Origin: Paenibacillus aceris
GTDB lineage: Bacteria; Bacillota; Bacilli; Paenibacillales; NBRC-103111
Length of the DNA stretch: 64,000 nucleotides
NCBI RefSeq assembly: GCF_017874035.1
Contig: NZ_JAGGKV010000013.1
Span: 62,001-126,000 of the forward strand
Reading direction: 5' to 3'
Shown one piece after another: positions 1 through 7,399 of the stretch. The position numbers were made by a program, and so were the translations under genes. The notes under the pieces were generated by a model. It ran no database searches and was not told the origin of the DNA. It was given only the letters and a program-made list of their open reading frames with translations. Every line of letters begins with the position of its first letter. Position 1 is the stretch's first letter.

Positions 1-662
1 CACAAGGAGAAGCGGCTGTGGCTTACCGTTTGGAGACGCTTGAGCGGGAGCTTGCGGATGCCGCAAGCCAAACGAATGAGCTTCGCGAAGCGGCCGGTAA
101 GCTTACAGCGCATATCGAGCAGATGGAGCAAGGCTCCGAGCACGCCGATGGCCTGCTTCAGGCCGAAGCTTACAGGGCTTCGATCCGGGGGCAAGCAGAT
201 CAATATGCGGTAGCTTCCTTTGCTTCCCTCCTATTGAAGAAAGCCCGTGAGGTTTATGAGCAGGAGCGTCAGCCCGGTGTGCTTTTGCGCGCCTCCGATT
301 ATTTGGCTAAGATGACCAATGGAGCTTTCACGAATGTCAAAGCGCCGTTCGGGGAGCAACGTCTTGTTGCGATTAGATCAAACGGGCAGTCGATGGACAC
401 GGGGCAACTTAGTCGGGGTACTGCGGAGCAGCTCTATTTATCCATGCGCTTCGCGCTTGTGGAAGAATACGCAGGTAGAGCTGTGCTGCCGCTCGTCATG
501 GATGATATTCTCGTTAATTTCGACGAGGAACGGATGGAGAGCTGTTTGCGAGTTCTAGCGGACTTGAGCAGCAGGCACCAAGTGTTGTTGTTCACATGTC
601 ATGGACATGTGCGGGATGCGGCGGCACGCATCCTACCCGATCATCGATTAATAAACTTGTGA
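1..662 (+). CDS. C-terminus of YhaN/SMC-like AAA ATPase (partial)
   Basis: The reading frame is open from the left edge, so this is the 3' end of a longer gene. The visible part starts with a coiled-coil-like stretch rich in Glu, Ala and Leu. Near visible residues 131-147 it has an ABC/SMC signature (LSRGTAEQLYLSMRFAL), then a Walker B (LPLVMDDILVNFDEER) and a switch-like His (LLFTCHGH). This order is typical of the C-terminal ATPase lobe of Rad50/SMC-like proteins such as YhaN, which in B. subtilis sits beside the YhaO nuclease-like partner. Inference: a DNA-end or nucleoprotein ATPase. The Walker A is outside the window, so the exact subfamily is open. Confidence 0.8.
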   Translation, partial: QGEAAVAYRLETLERELADAASQTNELREAAGKLTAHIEQMEQGSEHADGLLQAEAYRASIRGQADQYAVASFASLLLKKAREVYEQERQPGVLLRASDYLAKMTNGAFTNVKAPFGEQRLVAIRSNGQSMDTGQLSRGTAEQLYLSMRFALVEEYAGRAVLPLVMDDILVNFDEERMESCLRVLADLSSRHQVLLFTCHGHVRDAAARILPDHRLINL

Positions 663-735
663 AATCGTTGTCCTCTAAGGCATGGGAAGCGGTAAATGAT
701 CATATACGTTGAAGAAAAAAGCTGGAGGAATCAAA

Positions 736-1020
736 GTGGAGCCAGGAAGCGAGAAGAAGAAAGAGCATCGGGAAATTACTTACCAGGTCGGTTGGAAAAA
801 AGGGAAGATCGAATGGAATGAAGGGGCTTCGGAAGCATTATCGGTTAAATCTCTGAAGCAGGTGGAAAGTCTGGAAGATGATGGCGATAGACAGCTTCAA
901 CTTCTCTGGCGGCCGGCAATGAAGCTTCCAGACTGGATGCTGTTCCCTCTGCTTTATGCGCTTCCTGTTCTTTGCTTCGGTTTAACGCTTATTCTCATTT
1001 ATGGGCTGCGGCACGGATAG
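736..1020 (+). CDS. small single-pass membrane protein, unknown function
   Basis: This 94-residue protein has a charged, Lys/Glu-rich N-terminal two thirds and one hydrophobic segment at the C-terminus (about residues 66-90, LFPLLYALPVLCFGLTLI), ending in a short basic tail. It would be a tail-anchored protein facing the cytoplasm. The GTG start is chosen because GGAGGA lies 6 bases upstream; an in-frame TTG at 709 would add nine residues but has no good ribosome site. It follows the ATPase gene by 73 bases and precedes another membrane protein, suggesting one transcript. No family was recognised. Confidence 0.6.
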   Translation: MEPGSEKKKEHREITYQVGWKKGKIEWNEGASEALSVKSLKQVESLEDDGDRQLQLLWRPAMKLPDWMLFPLLYALPVLCFGLTLILIYGLRHG

Positions 1021-1050
1021 CCGACCGTTTAGGAAAGGGAGGATTCAGGC

Positions 1051-1479
1051 ATGAATATGCTATTAGCGATCATCGGCGGCCTTTTGGGCTTATTTGTAAC
1101 CGGTGCTGCGCTTTATACGGCTTGGATGGTTCATCAGCTTTGGCGTCAGCAGGCTTCTGCACCAACAGCTTTAAGCCAAGTGGAGATCGCGGTGAAATAT
1201 TTTTCACGGTGGACGGTGATGGATTATGCGGTGATCGGACTGTTTATCATTGGACTTTTGCTGCTGTTGGCTGAGCTGTCTGCGATCATGCGCGATCAAA
1301 CGGCGGCGGCCAATTTTCATTTTTCCTACTTGCTCACTGGCCTTATTTTATGCGCAATGGGTATGCTTTTATTGATTGCCCGTTTGGTTGTGGTTCTTGG
1401 CTTTGCCCAAACCGGTGCTTTACACCGCACGGTTGCGATTGCGCCAGATCATCAGCACAAGCCAGACCACGCTAATTAA
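1051..1479 (+). CDS. membrane protein with three predicted TM segments
   Basis: The 142-residue product has hydrophobic segments at about residues 3-26, 57-80 and 92-115 and a short polar His/Asp-rich tail. No catalytic motif is visible. The start is well supported by GGGAGGA 8 bases upstream. It lies 30 bases after the preceding small membrane gene and is probably cotranscribed with it. Its last 60 bases overlap the end of the convergent YkvI-like gene on the other strand, and no hairpin terminator separates them. Function unknown. Confidence 0.65.
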   Translation: MNMLLAIIGGLLGLFVTGAALYTAWMVHQLWRQQASAPTALSQVEIAVKYFSRWTVMDYAVIGLFIIGLLLLLAELSAIMRDQTAAANFHFSYLLTGLILCAMGMLLLIARLVVVLGFAQTGALHRTVAIAPDHQHKPDHAN

Positions 1480-2460
1480 GCCGAATACCGGGTACAGGGC
1501 GGCAAGCAGCGTTTTAAAACCAATTTGACTGACCAAATAGCTAAAACCTAGGATGCTGATCAGCAATAGCTTAGGGTTAAGTTTCGTGCGTTGCTGCAAT
1601 TGCAATGACAAGCCATACGCGTCAGCAATAAACGTCGTGAATATCTCTCCGTAAATAACGAGCAAATATGCGATTTGCGGTACAGAGCCCAGCCGGTTAA
1701 TGATATTTCCCATAGGAATTTCATACTGAGCAATGCCGGGCATTTGCGCCGAAAGCGCATAGTGGGCCGAGAGGAGCAGAAGTCCGATGCCTGCCCCGCC
1801 GATGAGTCCGCCCCAGTAAAGATCCGATCGTTTCTTAATGGAAGCTCCCATAGGGACAAGGACGGCTTGCGCCATGGCCAAATTGAAGGCCGTATAGAGG
1901 AATGGGGCGAACCATATTTTACCGAGTGAATCATCGGATGTGATCCGCAACCAATTACCCGAAGACGGAGAATGCCACGTATAAACGACGATCACCACAC
2001 TAAAAAGCAGCATGATGGGAACAACGATCGAATTGACCGTCATAATGGCCCCGATTCCTCGGGATAGTACGATATAGGAAAGGACTAAGGTGACCAAAAG
2101 ACCTGTTTGATACGATAGATGAAGCTGTTCCTCAAAAACAGTGCCGCCGCCGGCAAGCATGACAGTTGTAATTCCGAACAGGACGAGCATGGTAAACAAG
2201 CTGATCCAATTCCCTATTTTCGGGCCAAAAATAACACGGTTCAAATCCTCGTAAGAGGAGGCTTTCAATTCATGAGCCATCAGCATGAGTTTTATGCCAA
2301 TCCATATGAACAGAACGCTGGATAAAGCGATAGTCAATGAAGCAATCCACCCATAGCGTGTAAAAAATTGCAAAATCTCTTGTCCGGAAGCAAAACCTGC
2401 TCCAACGACAGTTCCAATATAGGTAAAGGCAATTCGGACGATCTGTGACCCTGTTCGCAT
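1420..2460 (-). CDS. ykvI: YkvI-family membrane transporter-like protein
   Basis: A hydrophobic protein of 346 residues with about ten membrane segments. The N-terminal segment carries the conserved glycine-rich motif TVVGAGFASGQEILQFF, typical of the YkvI family within the APC-type transporter fold, where such unwound helices bind substrate. The substrate is unknown. ATG at 2460 is preferred because GCGGGG lies just upstream and the protein then starts right before the first membrane helix. A longer ATG reading from 2565 would add a 35-residue polar leader and overlap the divergent gene. It is divergent from the DedA gene, so the two promoters share about 140 bases. Confidence 0.75.
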   Translation of the reverse strand: MRTGSQIVRIAFTYIGTVVGAGFASGQEILQFFTRYGWIASLTIALSSVLFIWIGIKLMLMAHELKASSYEDLNRVIFGPKIGNWISLFTMLVLFGITTVMLAGGGTVFEEQLHLSYQTGLLVTLVLSYIVLSRGIGAIMTVNSIVVPIMLLFSVVIVVYTWHSPSSGNWLRITSDDSLGKIWFAPFLYTAFNLAMAQAVLVPMGASIKKRSDLYWGGLIGGAGIGLLLLSAHYALSAQMPGIAQYEIPMGNIINRLGSVPQIAYLLVIYGEIFTTFIADAYGLSLQLQQRTKLNPKLLLISILGFSYLVSQIGFKTLLAALYPVFGLISVVWLVLMIWRNRNRAV

Positions 2461-2602
2461 GGATTGCCCCGCTTTCTTTCGTTTGGTATAGTACAAGGTA
2501 TGTTCGTGAAGACCGTAGCATGACTTTAACTTGGGGTAAGCCATCGTTTTTGGTAAAATGGACATGAATTGGAAGATGAAAGAATGTGGGAGTGGGTCTT
2601 TT

Positions 2603-3208
2603 GTGAAGGAAGCTCTTTATGATTTTATTGGGCATTATGGTTATATCGCACTCTACCTTTTGTTATCTGCCGGCATTGTTGGCGTACCGATCCCTGATGA
2701 AACCTTGATGGCTTTTGTCGGCTCTCTGACCGCACCTGGCGGTCCATTCGAGTATGCGCCTACATTGATGGTGATCTATGCCGGTACAATGACGGGAATG
2801 ATTGTGAGTTATCTCATTGGTCATCGGGTGGGCAAGCCATTCCTGCACCGTTATGGGAAATGGATTAAATTGACACCTGGCCGGATTGAAAGAGCGGAAG
2901 GCTGGTTTCATAAATATGGACTTTGGACTGTGTTCTTCGGGTATTTTGTGCCGGGGGTTCGCCATTTTACGTGCTATTTGTCTGGGGTAAGCGGAGTTAA
3001 GTTTTACAAATACATGCTTTATGCAGGGACAGGGGCACTGCTGTGGTGTACGACTTTTCTCACCTTGGGGCATTTTATCGGCAGTAATTTGGACGGGTTG
3101 TTCCAGTTGATACATAAATATTTGGGTGTCAGTCTCATCGTTATCGTCGTTGTAGCTGCGGTCGTGATCGCGATTTATTTCCGGTTCCGGAAAAGAAGAG
3201 TGGTCTAA
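2603..3208 (+). CDS. DedA family membrane protein
   Basis: A roughly 201-residue DedA/SNARE-associated family protein. It shows the typical N-terminal re-entrant region with VPIPDETLMAFVG, then the FGYFVPGVRHFTCYLSG stretch whose Arg in the PGxR motif is functionally important in this family, and C-terminal hydrophobic helices (VSLIVIVVVAAVVIAIYF) with a basic end. DedA proteins are linked to membrane homeostasis, undecaprenyl-phosphate or phosphatidylethanolamine flipping and antimicrobial resistance; which applies here cannot be told. GTG 2603 is chosen for the GGGAGTGGG site 7 bases upstream. An ATG at 2558 would add 15 residues without a ribosome site. A bidirectional terminator follows. 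Confidence 0.85.
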   Translation: MKEALYDFIGHYGYIALYLLLSAGIVGVPIPDETLMAFVGSLTAPGGPFEYAPTLMVIYAGTMTGMIVSYLIGHRVGKPFLHRYGKWIKLTPGRIERAEGWFHKYGLWTVFFGYFVPGVRHFTCYLSGVSGVKFYKYMLYAGTGALLWCTTFLTLGHFIGSNLDGLFQLIHKYLGVSLIVIVVVAAVVIAIYFRFRKRRVV

Positions 3209-3216
3209 TCACAAAT

Positions 3217-3258
3217 AAAGACCATGCGTGTCATCCTTACGGAGACGGCATGGTCTTT
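3217..3258. terminator. bidirectional intrinsic terminator
   Basis: An 11-bp perfect stem (AAAGACCATGC with GCATGGTCTTT) around a 20-base loop lies between the convergent DedA and lipoprotein genes. It ends in A-rich/T-rich flanks on both strands, so it can stop transcription from either side. Confidence 0.8.
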
Positions 3259-3264
3259 GGTTTA

Positions 3265-3987
3265 TTAACGATCTGCGAAAAGCTTAATGGACTGAATCGT
3301 GTTTTCGCTCGGATCTATATCGATCTTCAACAGTGTACCTTGTGACTTGTATGAAAGCACGTATTTGGTATTTGAATTCGGTTTGCCAAGAATAGCAACG
3401 GCATCTTCCGCTTTCTGGCCAAGGTGGAGTCCGCGAAGTCCGGGATCAATCTCGGTGGAGTGCACATCAACGAACTCAAGGGCATCCTTGGCGTTGAAGC
3501 CAACGGAAAAATCACCGAAGTCATAGACTTGAACGGCATCGTCGTCTTCATCCATGACGAATTGTTTCTTTGCTTTGCCGAATCGGTCCAGTACCAATTT
3601 CTTGCTCGTTCCCAGCTTCAAACCCATAAGGGTCGGATTCTCCAACTGATAGGCATCCTCGTCTTTAACCTTCGGTTTTGACGTCGGTTTTGCGCTTGCA
3701 GAGGTTTGAGGCAGATCCGACAAATCCGTTTTGTTCGTGTTCGCAACTTGCGCTTCGTGTTTGGCGATCGTGTCTTCCGGTGTTGGCGAAGCCGTCGGAG
3801 TTACCACAACAAGCGCTGGAGGTGTGCTGACCGGGGATGTGCTGTGATTCTGCACATACACCGATGGATCTATAGTAGGCTGAGCGGAAGGAGCAGATGA
3901 ATCTTGGCATCCAGCTACGATAAGCGAAGCAAATGCAACGGGCACAAAGCCAAGCCAAATCGGTCTCATAGCATTGTTCATCATCAT
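3265..3987 (-). CDS. lipoprotein with two GLxLG repeats
   Basis: The 240-residue product has a basic N-terminus, a hydrophobic stretch and a lipobox (LIVAGC, Cys about residue 26), so it should be a membrane-anchored surface lipoprotein. A Ser/Pro/Thr-rich linker follows (about 28-110). The globular part carries two related segments, GLKLGTSKKLVLDRFGKAKK and GLHLGQKAEDAVAILGKPN, about 75 residues apart. Such GLxLGxxxxxxxxxxGKP repeats occur in several Bacillales surface proteins, including DUF4309-like and CAP-associated domains. Function unknown. The ATG start is backed by AGAAAGGA upstream. Confidence 0.7.
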   Translation of the reverse strand: MMMNNAMRPIWLGFVPVAFASLIVAGCQDSSAPSAQPTIDPSVYVQNHSTSPVSTPPALVVVTPTASPTPEDTIAKHEAQVANTNKTDLSDLPQTSASAKPTSKPKVKDEDAYQLENPTLMGLKLGTSKKLVLDRFGKAKKQFVMDEDDDAVQVYDFGDFSVGFNAKDALEFVDVHSTEIDPGLRGLHLGQKAEDAVAILGKPNSNTKYVLSYKSQGTLLKIDIDPSENTIQSIKLFADR

Positions 3988-4250
3988 CTATCCTTTCTGC
4001 CGAATATTTATCGTAAAAAAACAACATTACTAATCATACTGCGTTCTGGCTGTCAATCTCAATGGATCTAGCAGCCTAAATGTGAGCATTTATAAACAAA
4101 TATGAAAAGTTGAACCCTATATGAATATAGACACCTATTAGGCGATAAAAGTTTCACTTCAATGAGCGATATTCGTAAATTGGGACTTGAAACCTACTTC
4201 ATCAATATGGTAACTTACTCATAATAGACAGGATTAAGGGGGCCAGTTAC

Positions 4251-4820
4251 ATGGAATTGTTAAAACAGCGGATCCAAGAGGTCGGTGTCGTTGTATCGGA
4301 TAAAGTACTTAAGCTGGATGCCATTCTTAATCATCAAGTGGATCCGGTTCTGACCATGGAGATGGGTCGGGAATTTGCAAGATTGTTTAGAGAAACGAAG
4401 CCGGATAAGGTCTTAACCGTGGAATCGTCCGGGATTCCAATCGCGTTTACAACAGCTTTGCATCTTGAGATACCGATGATTTTTGCACGCCGCAAAAAGA
4501 CATTGACGATGGATCAAGATACGTATAGCGAACGTGTACCGTCCTTTACCAAAGGAATTGTAACGGACATTATGGTTTCCTCGCATTTACTGCACAAAGG
4601 GGAGCGCGTTTTGCTCATCGATGATTTTATTGCGAATGGAGACGCGGCACGCGGCTTAATTCGGATTATCGAGAAAGCGGAGGCTGAATTGGTCGGTGTC
4701 GGTATTGCCGTGGAGAAATCGTTCCAGTCAGGCGGAAGTTCGATTAGAGATCGCGGCATTCGTGTGGAATCGCTAGCTCGGATTTCCTCGCTAGCCAACG
4801 GTCAAATCACTTTTGACTGA
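4251..4820 (+). CDS. xpt: xanthine phosphoribosyltransferase
   Basis: A 189-residue protein that matches Xpt over its whole length. Landmarks are VLTVESSGIPIA, FARRKKTLTMDQDTY and the PRPP-binding loop LLIDDFIANGDAARG (about residues 124-138). The enzyme converts xanthine and PRPP to XMP in purine salvage in the cytosol. The ATG follows an AAGGGGG ribosome site at 4237-4243. It is monocistronic. In B. subtilis xpt is preceded by a guanine riboswitch and PurR control; the roughly 230 bases upstream here do not show the conserved riboswitch core. Confidence 0.93.
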   Translation: MELLKQRIQEVGVVVSDKVLKLDAILNHQVDPVLTMEMGREFARLFRETKPDKVLTVESSGIPIAFTTALHLEIPMIFARRKKTLTMDQDTYSERVPSFTKGIVTDIMVSSHLLHKGERVLLIDDFIANGDAARGLIRIIEKAEAELVGVGIAVEKSFQSGGSSIRDRGIRVESLARISSLANGQITFD

Positions 4821-4863
4821 TTTTACATCTGGTTGATGACTTCCCTGAAACCCAATTATCCAT

Positions 4864-4869
4864 TATAAT
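4864..4869 (+). promoter_or_regulatory. candidate -10 box of the 4901 gene
   Basis: A perfect TATAAT stands 32 bases before the start codon. The hexamer 17 bases upstream (TTCCCT) is a weak -35, so this is a plausible sigma-A promoter rather than a certain one. Confidence 0.4.
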
Positions 4870-4900
4870 GGTTACAAGGTAAGAGAGGAGGCTGACATCT

Positions 4901-5227
4901 ATGGGTATCGAAAATGGTTCCATTGAATATTTCATGACTAAGCTTGGGGAAGCCAAAACACATTTTGAACGCGCACTTGATTGTAAGCATACAGAATTTG
5001 ATGATCTATATCCGTATATGATCGAACATCCTCAATTTTTCTGGTACAAACGCTATGTGGCCTGGTCTGAGTTGTTAACGATCGTGAAGCTCTGCACAGA
5101 GTTGACCATTGAATGGGAGCAGCAATTTTCCGCGGCGCAAGTGGAATATATTCAGAAACGTGTAATGTCAAGCAAAGTCCTTGATTTCTGGTTTGAGACG
5201 AATGATTCAAAGGAACATGTAAGCTAA
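4901..5227 (+). CDS. conserved hypothetical protein
   Basis: A 108-residue soluble protein, acidic and rich in aromatic residues (FFWYKRYVAWSELL, DFWFETND), probably alpha-helical. No signal peptide or membrane segment is seen. A strong GAGAGGAGG site lies 9 bases before the ATG, and a good -10 box and a downstream terminator make it a stand-alone transcript. I do not recognise the family. Confidence 0.6.
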   Translation: MGIENGSIEYFMTKLGEAKTHFERALDCKHTEFDDLYPYMIEHPQFFWYKRYVAWSELLTIVKLCTELTIEWEQQFSAAQVEYIQKRVMSSKVLDFWFETNDSKEHVS

Positions 5228-5247
5228 AAGCCAGTCCCATAATCAAG

Positions 5248-5285
5248 AGGCCAATGGATCCATGATGGATGCGTTGGCCTTTTTA
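5248..5285 (+). terminator. intrinsic terminator of the 4901 gene
   Basis: AGGCCAA pairs with TTGGCCT around a 19-base loop that can itself form a short GGATCCATC-type stem. A run of T follows (TTTTTAC). Confidence 0.75.
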
Positions 5286-5317
5286 CTTTCCATATAGGGT
5301 GCACAAAGGAATGGGGA

Positions 5318-5650
5318 TTAGACGCCATTCTGAAGAATATTCATGCTTTCAATATGCCTTCTTGTTTGTTCATTGCCTAATCGATGCAAGGTTCGGTAAA
5401 CCTCGGTTAAATAGTAATCATATTCTTGATTGGTCTCATTGGAATAATAAACTTTCCAAGGAAGCCAGGAGGTCGCATAGCTGCCTTGAGAAGTGTTGTC
5501 GGTTTCCTCAAAGAGCTCCTGCAGCTGATCAAATTCCTCGTCCGTCGCGGATATTTCAAATTCATAATTTAGAGCAGTGCTATCTTCAAGAACTTCGCCC
5601 GTGCCGACGTTAACGTAGTATGTTTTTTTGTCCAATATCAAAACCCCCAT
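5318..5650 (-). CDS. acidic hypothetical protein
   Basis: This 110-residue protein begins with a beta-like segment (KKTYYVNVGTGEVLED) and is acidic through the middle (ATDEEFDQLQELFEETDN). It ends in a probable helix with Arg/Glu residues. It has no signal or membrane segment. The ATG at 5650 has no clear ribosome site. A TTG at 5635 sits 8 bases after GGGGG and may be the true start, giving 105 residues. No function can be given. Confidence 0.5.
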   Translation of the reverse strand: MGVLILDKKTYYVNVGTGEVLEDSTALNYEFEISATDEEFDQLQELFEETDNTSQGSYATSWLPWKVYYSNETNQEYDYYLTEVYRTLHRLGNEQTRRHIESMNILQNGV

Positions 5651-5779
5651 GGCTAAGATGGCGTTATTTGCTTCGTCATGTTTAAGTTAACCCGAGTCTA
5701 GCGGATTTATGTAAGTTTCAACTAGTCAGGAATTGGTGTATGCTAAAGGTGTTAAATCGGATGTTTGGAGGTAAAATGA

Positions 5780-6043
5780 ATGATAACGGAAGATCAATTG
5801 GATCTTTATCGCGTTGAGAGCACTTTGCTCCGCGTTATTCGAGATGTCAGTCCTAGGAACGATGTTCGTGGGATTGTTGTTGCTTGGGATGATGCGAGCG
5901 TTTTAATCCGCAAAAAAAATCGCAGGGTCGTCAAACTTTCCCGCAGTTATGTATATCAGCCCTACGAGGCTGAAAGGCCCCCGGAATATATGCTTCCGCA
6001 AGAACCTATCGAGCCGGACGATGCTTCCGATGAATCTGAATAA
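5780..6043 (+). CDS. small conserved hypothetical protein
   Basis: An 87-residue protein with a basic/hydrophobic core (VIRDVSPRNDVRGIVVAWDDASVLIRKKNRRVVKLSR) and an acidic, proline-containing tail. The ATG follows TTGGAGGT by about 8 bases, so translation should be efficient. Its stop codon overlaps the probable start region of the downstream CbiZ-like gene, which suggests translational coupling. No domain was recognised. Confidence 0.6.
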   Translation: MITEDQLDLYRVESTLLRVIRDVSPRNDVRGIVVAWDDASVLIRKKNRRVVKLSRSYVYQPYEAERPPEYMLPQEPIEPDDASDESE

Positions 6044-6827
6044 ACAAGGAGCAGGTGAACCTGCTCCTACTGCCCGTCAGAAGGTGAGAGGGATTCCAAT
6101 CAGCGGAGTTCAGATGGATTTGGTAAATTCCGCGCATGGCAGTTATGTACGAATTCGCAGCGACGGTCCGTTGCGGACGTTGAATTCTTCGCCATGGGGC
6201 GGAGGATTCGGGATACATAAAGCGCTGATGAATCGGCAGGTAGACAAGCATTACAATGAAGCTGATCCGCTTGTTGAGATGGACGCTTTCATTGTTCGCG
6301 AAGGGTTGAATCCGCGGGAAACAGCCGGTATGCTTACCGCGGCTAAGGTGAAAGATGTCGGTTACAGCACCTTAACCTGGCTGGGAGATACTGTTCGGGA
6401 TCTAAGTTGTAATAGCGCGGTCCAGAGCGAAGAGAACGGGCCGGACCGGCTTCATGTTTGCGCATGGGTCACGGTAGGTCTCGGGAACAAGGCCAGAGCT
6501 GGCGCTGAGCTGCCCGCTGCATCGCTTTATCCCGGCACGATTAACACAATCATCGTCATTAATGGACAATTAACCGATGCTGCGATGGTCAACGCGGTTA
6601 TCACGGCCACAGAGGCGAAGACAGCTGCGCTTCAGGAGTTAGGCGTTGAAGTCGATGGGGAGCCGGCAACTGGAACGACAACGGATGCCGTGCTTATCGC
6701 TGCCACATGCCGTGGCCCCGTGTACAGCTATGCCGGTACTGCCACAGCGCTGGGGTACATGATTGGAAGAACCGTATACGAAGCCATAATGGCATCGGGA
6801 CAATTGTATGAGAAAACGCCCTACTGA
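6021..6827 (+). CDS. cbiZ: adenosylcobinamide amidohydrolase (CbiZ family)
   Basis: The protein (about 268 residues) shows the CbiZ pattern. An N-terminal beta region leads to PLRTLNSSPWGGGFGIHKAL, followed by the conserved N/H-rich segment, a central PGTINTIIVINGQLTDAAMVNA and a C-terminal ATGTTTDAVLIAA glycine/threonine motif. CbiZ enzymes cleave the aminopropanol tail of adenosylcobinamide or pseudo-B12 so that cobyric acid can be reused for cobalamin. The start is uncertain: ATG 6021 or 6030, both overlapping the upstream gene, are used because sequence homologous to the family begins before the later ATG at 6114. It fits functionally with the B12-dependent reductase at 16.5 kb. Confidence 0.8.
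   Translation: MLPMNLNKQGAGEPAPTARQKVRGIPISGVQMDLVNSAHGSYVRIRSDGPLRTLNSSPWGGGFGIHKALMNRQVDKHYNEADPLVEMDAFIVREGLNPRETAGMLTAAKVKDVGYSTLTWLGDTVRDLSCNSAVQSEENGPDRLHVCAWVTVGLGNKARAGAELPAASLYPGTINTIIVINGQLTDAAMVNAVITATEAKTAALQELGVEVDGEPATGTTTDAVLIAATCRGPVYSYAGTATALGYMIGRTVYEAIMASGQLYEKTPY
6048..6067 (+). repeat. perfect 8-bp hairpin at the gene junction
   Basis: GGAGCAGG and CCTGCTCC flank a TGAA tetraloop just after the stop of the 5780 gene and inside the first codons of the CbiZ reading frame. No T-run follows, so it is not a terminator. It contains the only strong Shine-Dalgarno-like bases here and could modulate coupling of the two genes. Confidence 0.5.
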
Positions 6828-6856
6828 TCCGTAAGGATGCTGCAGGGCGTCTTTTT
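6816..6856 (+). terminator. terminator overlapping the cbiZ stop
   Basis: ACGCCCT (inside the last codons) pairs with AGGGCGT, followed by CTTTTTG. The stem begins before the stop codon. Confidence 0.7.
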
Positions 6857-6867
6857 GTCAATCTTTT

Positions 6868-7047
6868 CTATGATCTGCGGAATACGCCGAAGGCAAGCCC
6901 GGCTGTAACGGCATCAACGCCATCCGTATCGTTTTCTTCATTTTTGAAATTAGGATCATGTACGATTCCTTCAGCTTCACCTTCTGTGAGATGCCGCTCA
7001 TTGCCTGTATATTTCGGTTCAAGGGCTTTAATTTCTTCCTTATCCAT
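6868..7047 (-). CDS. 59-residue acidic hypothetical protein
   Basis: The small protein begins MDKEEIKALEPKYTG, is rich in Glu, Asp and Asn, and ends with a hydrophobic/basic tail (AVTAGLAFGVFRRS). ATG 7047 is chosen because AAAGGAGG lies at the right distance; an ATG two codons earlier would sit on top of the ribosome site. It is convergent with the cbiZ gene and divergent from the tRNA promoter region. Function unknown. Confidence 0.6.
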   Translation of the reverse strand: MDKEEIKALEPKYTGNERHLTEGEAEGIVHDPNFKNEENDTDGVDAVTAGLAFGVFRRS

Positions 7048-7116
7048 GTTCATTCCTCCTTTGGCTATAGGGTTAGGAGTAGGCTTTGGATTTATGCATG
7101 ATTTGTAAAAGTTTCG

Positions 7117-7146
7117 TTGACGAGCTTTCAAGTCCCATGTTATATT
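7117..7146 (+). promoter_or_regulatory. tRNA-Leu promoter
   Basis: TTGACG (7117-7122) and TATATT (7141-7146) are separated by 18 bases (17 for the overlapping TTATAT). The predicted start of transcription, about 7152, lies some 18 bases before the tRNA. Confidence 0.65.
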
Positions 7147-7169
7147 TATTTTTGTTAGCACAGCTATAC

Positions 7170-7253
7170 GCGATCATGGCGGAATTGGAAGACGCGCACG
7201 GTTCAGGTCCGTGTGGGCTTACCCCCGTGGAGGTTCGAGTCCTCTTGATCGCA
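7170..7253 (+). tRNA. tRNA-Leu (anticodon CAG)
   Basis: The acceptor arms GCGATCA and TGATCGC pair perfectly. The anticodon stem CACGG/CCGTG holds the loop TTCAGGT, giving CAG, which reads CTG. A long variable arm, as in all class II Leu tRNAs, precedes the T arm with GGTTCGAGTCC. The discriminator is A. CCA is not encoded (TCC follows), so it must be added by nucleotidyltransferase. Confidence 0.95.
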
Positions 7254-7262
7254 TCCAATTGT

Positions 7263-7294
7263 AACAACCCCTTCATTTTGAAGGGGTTGTTTTT
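7263..7294 (+). terminator. tRNA-Leu terminator
   Basis: A 10-bp stem of AACAACCCCTTC with GAAGGGGTTGTT around ATTTT is followed by a T-run. It lies 10 bases after the tRNA. Confidence 0.88.
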
Positions 7295-7399
7295 GTGCGC
7301 GCCTACTTTTATCAACAATGGACAAGCAAATGGGGTAGGCAGTCAGGTCTAAGCCCTATATAATAAAAATAATCTGAAGGGAAATAGGGGGAACATCCT

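Noticed and set aside
4021..4250. Possible purine riboswitch in front of xpt
   Set aside because: The conserved core around the three-way junction and the paired loops could not be found; only AT-rich leader sequence is visible.
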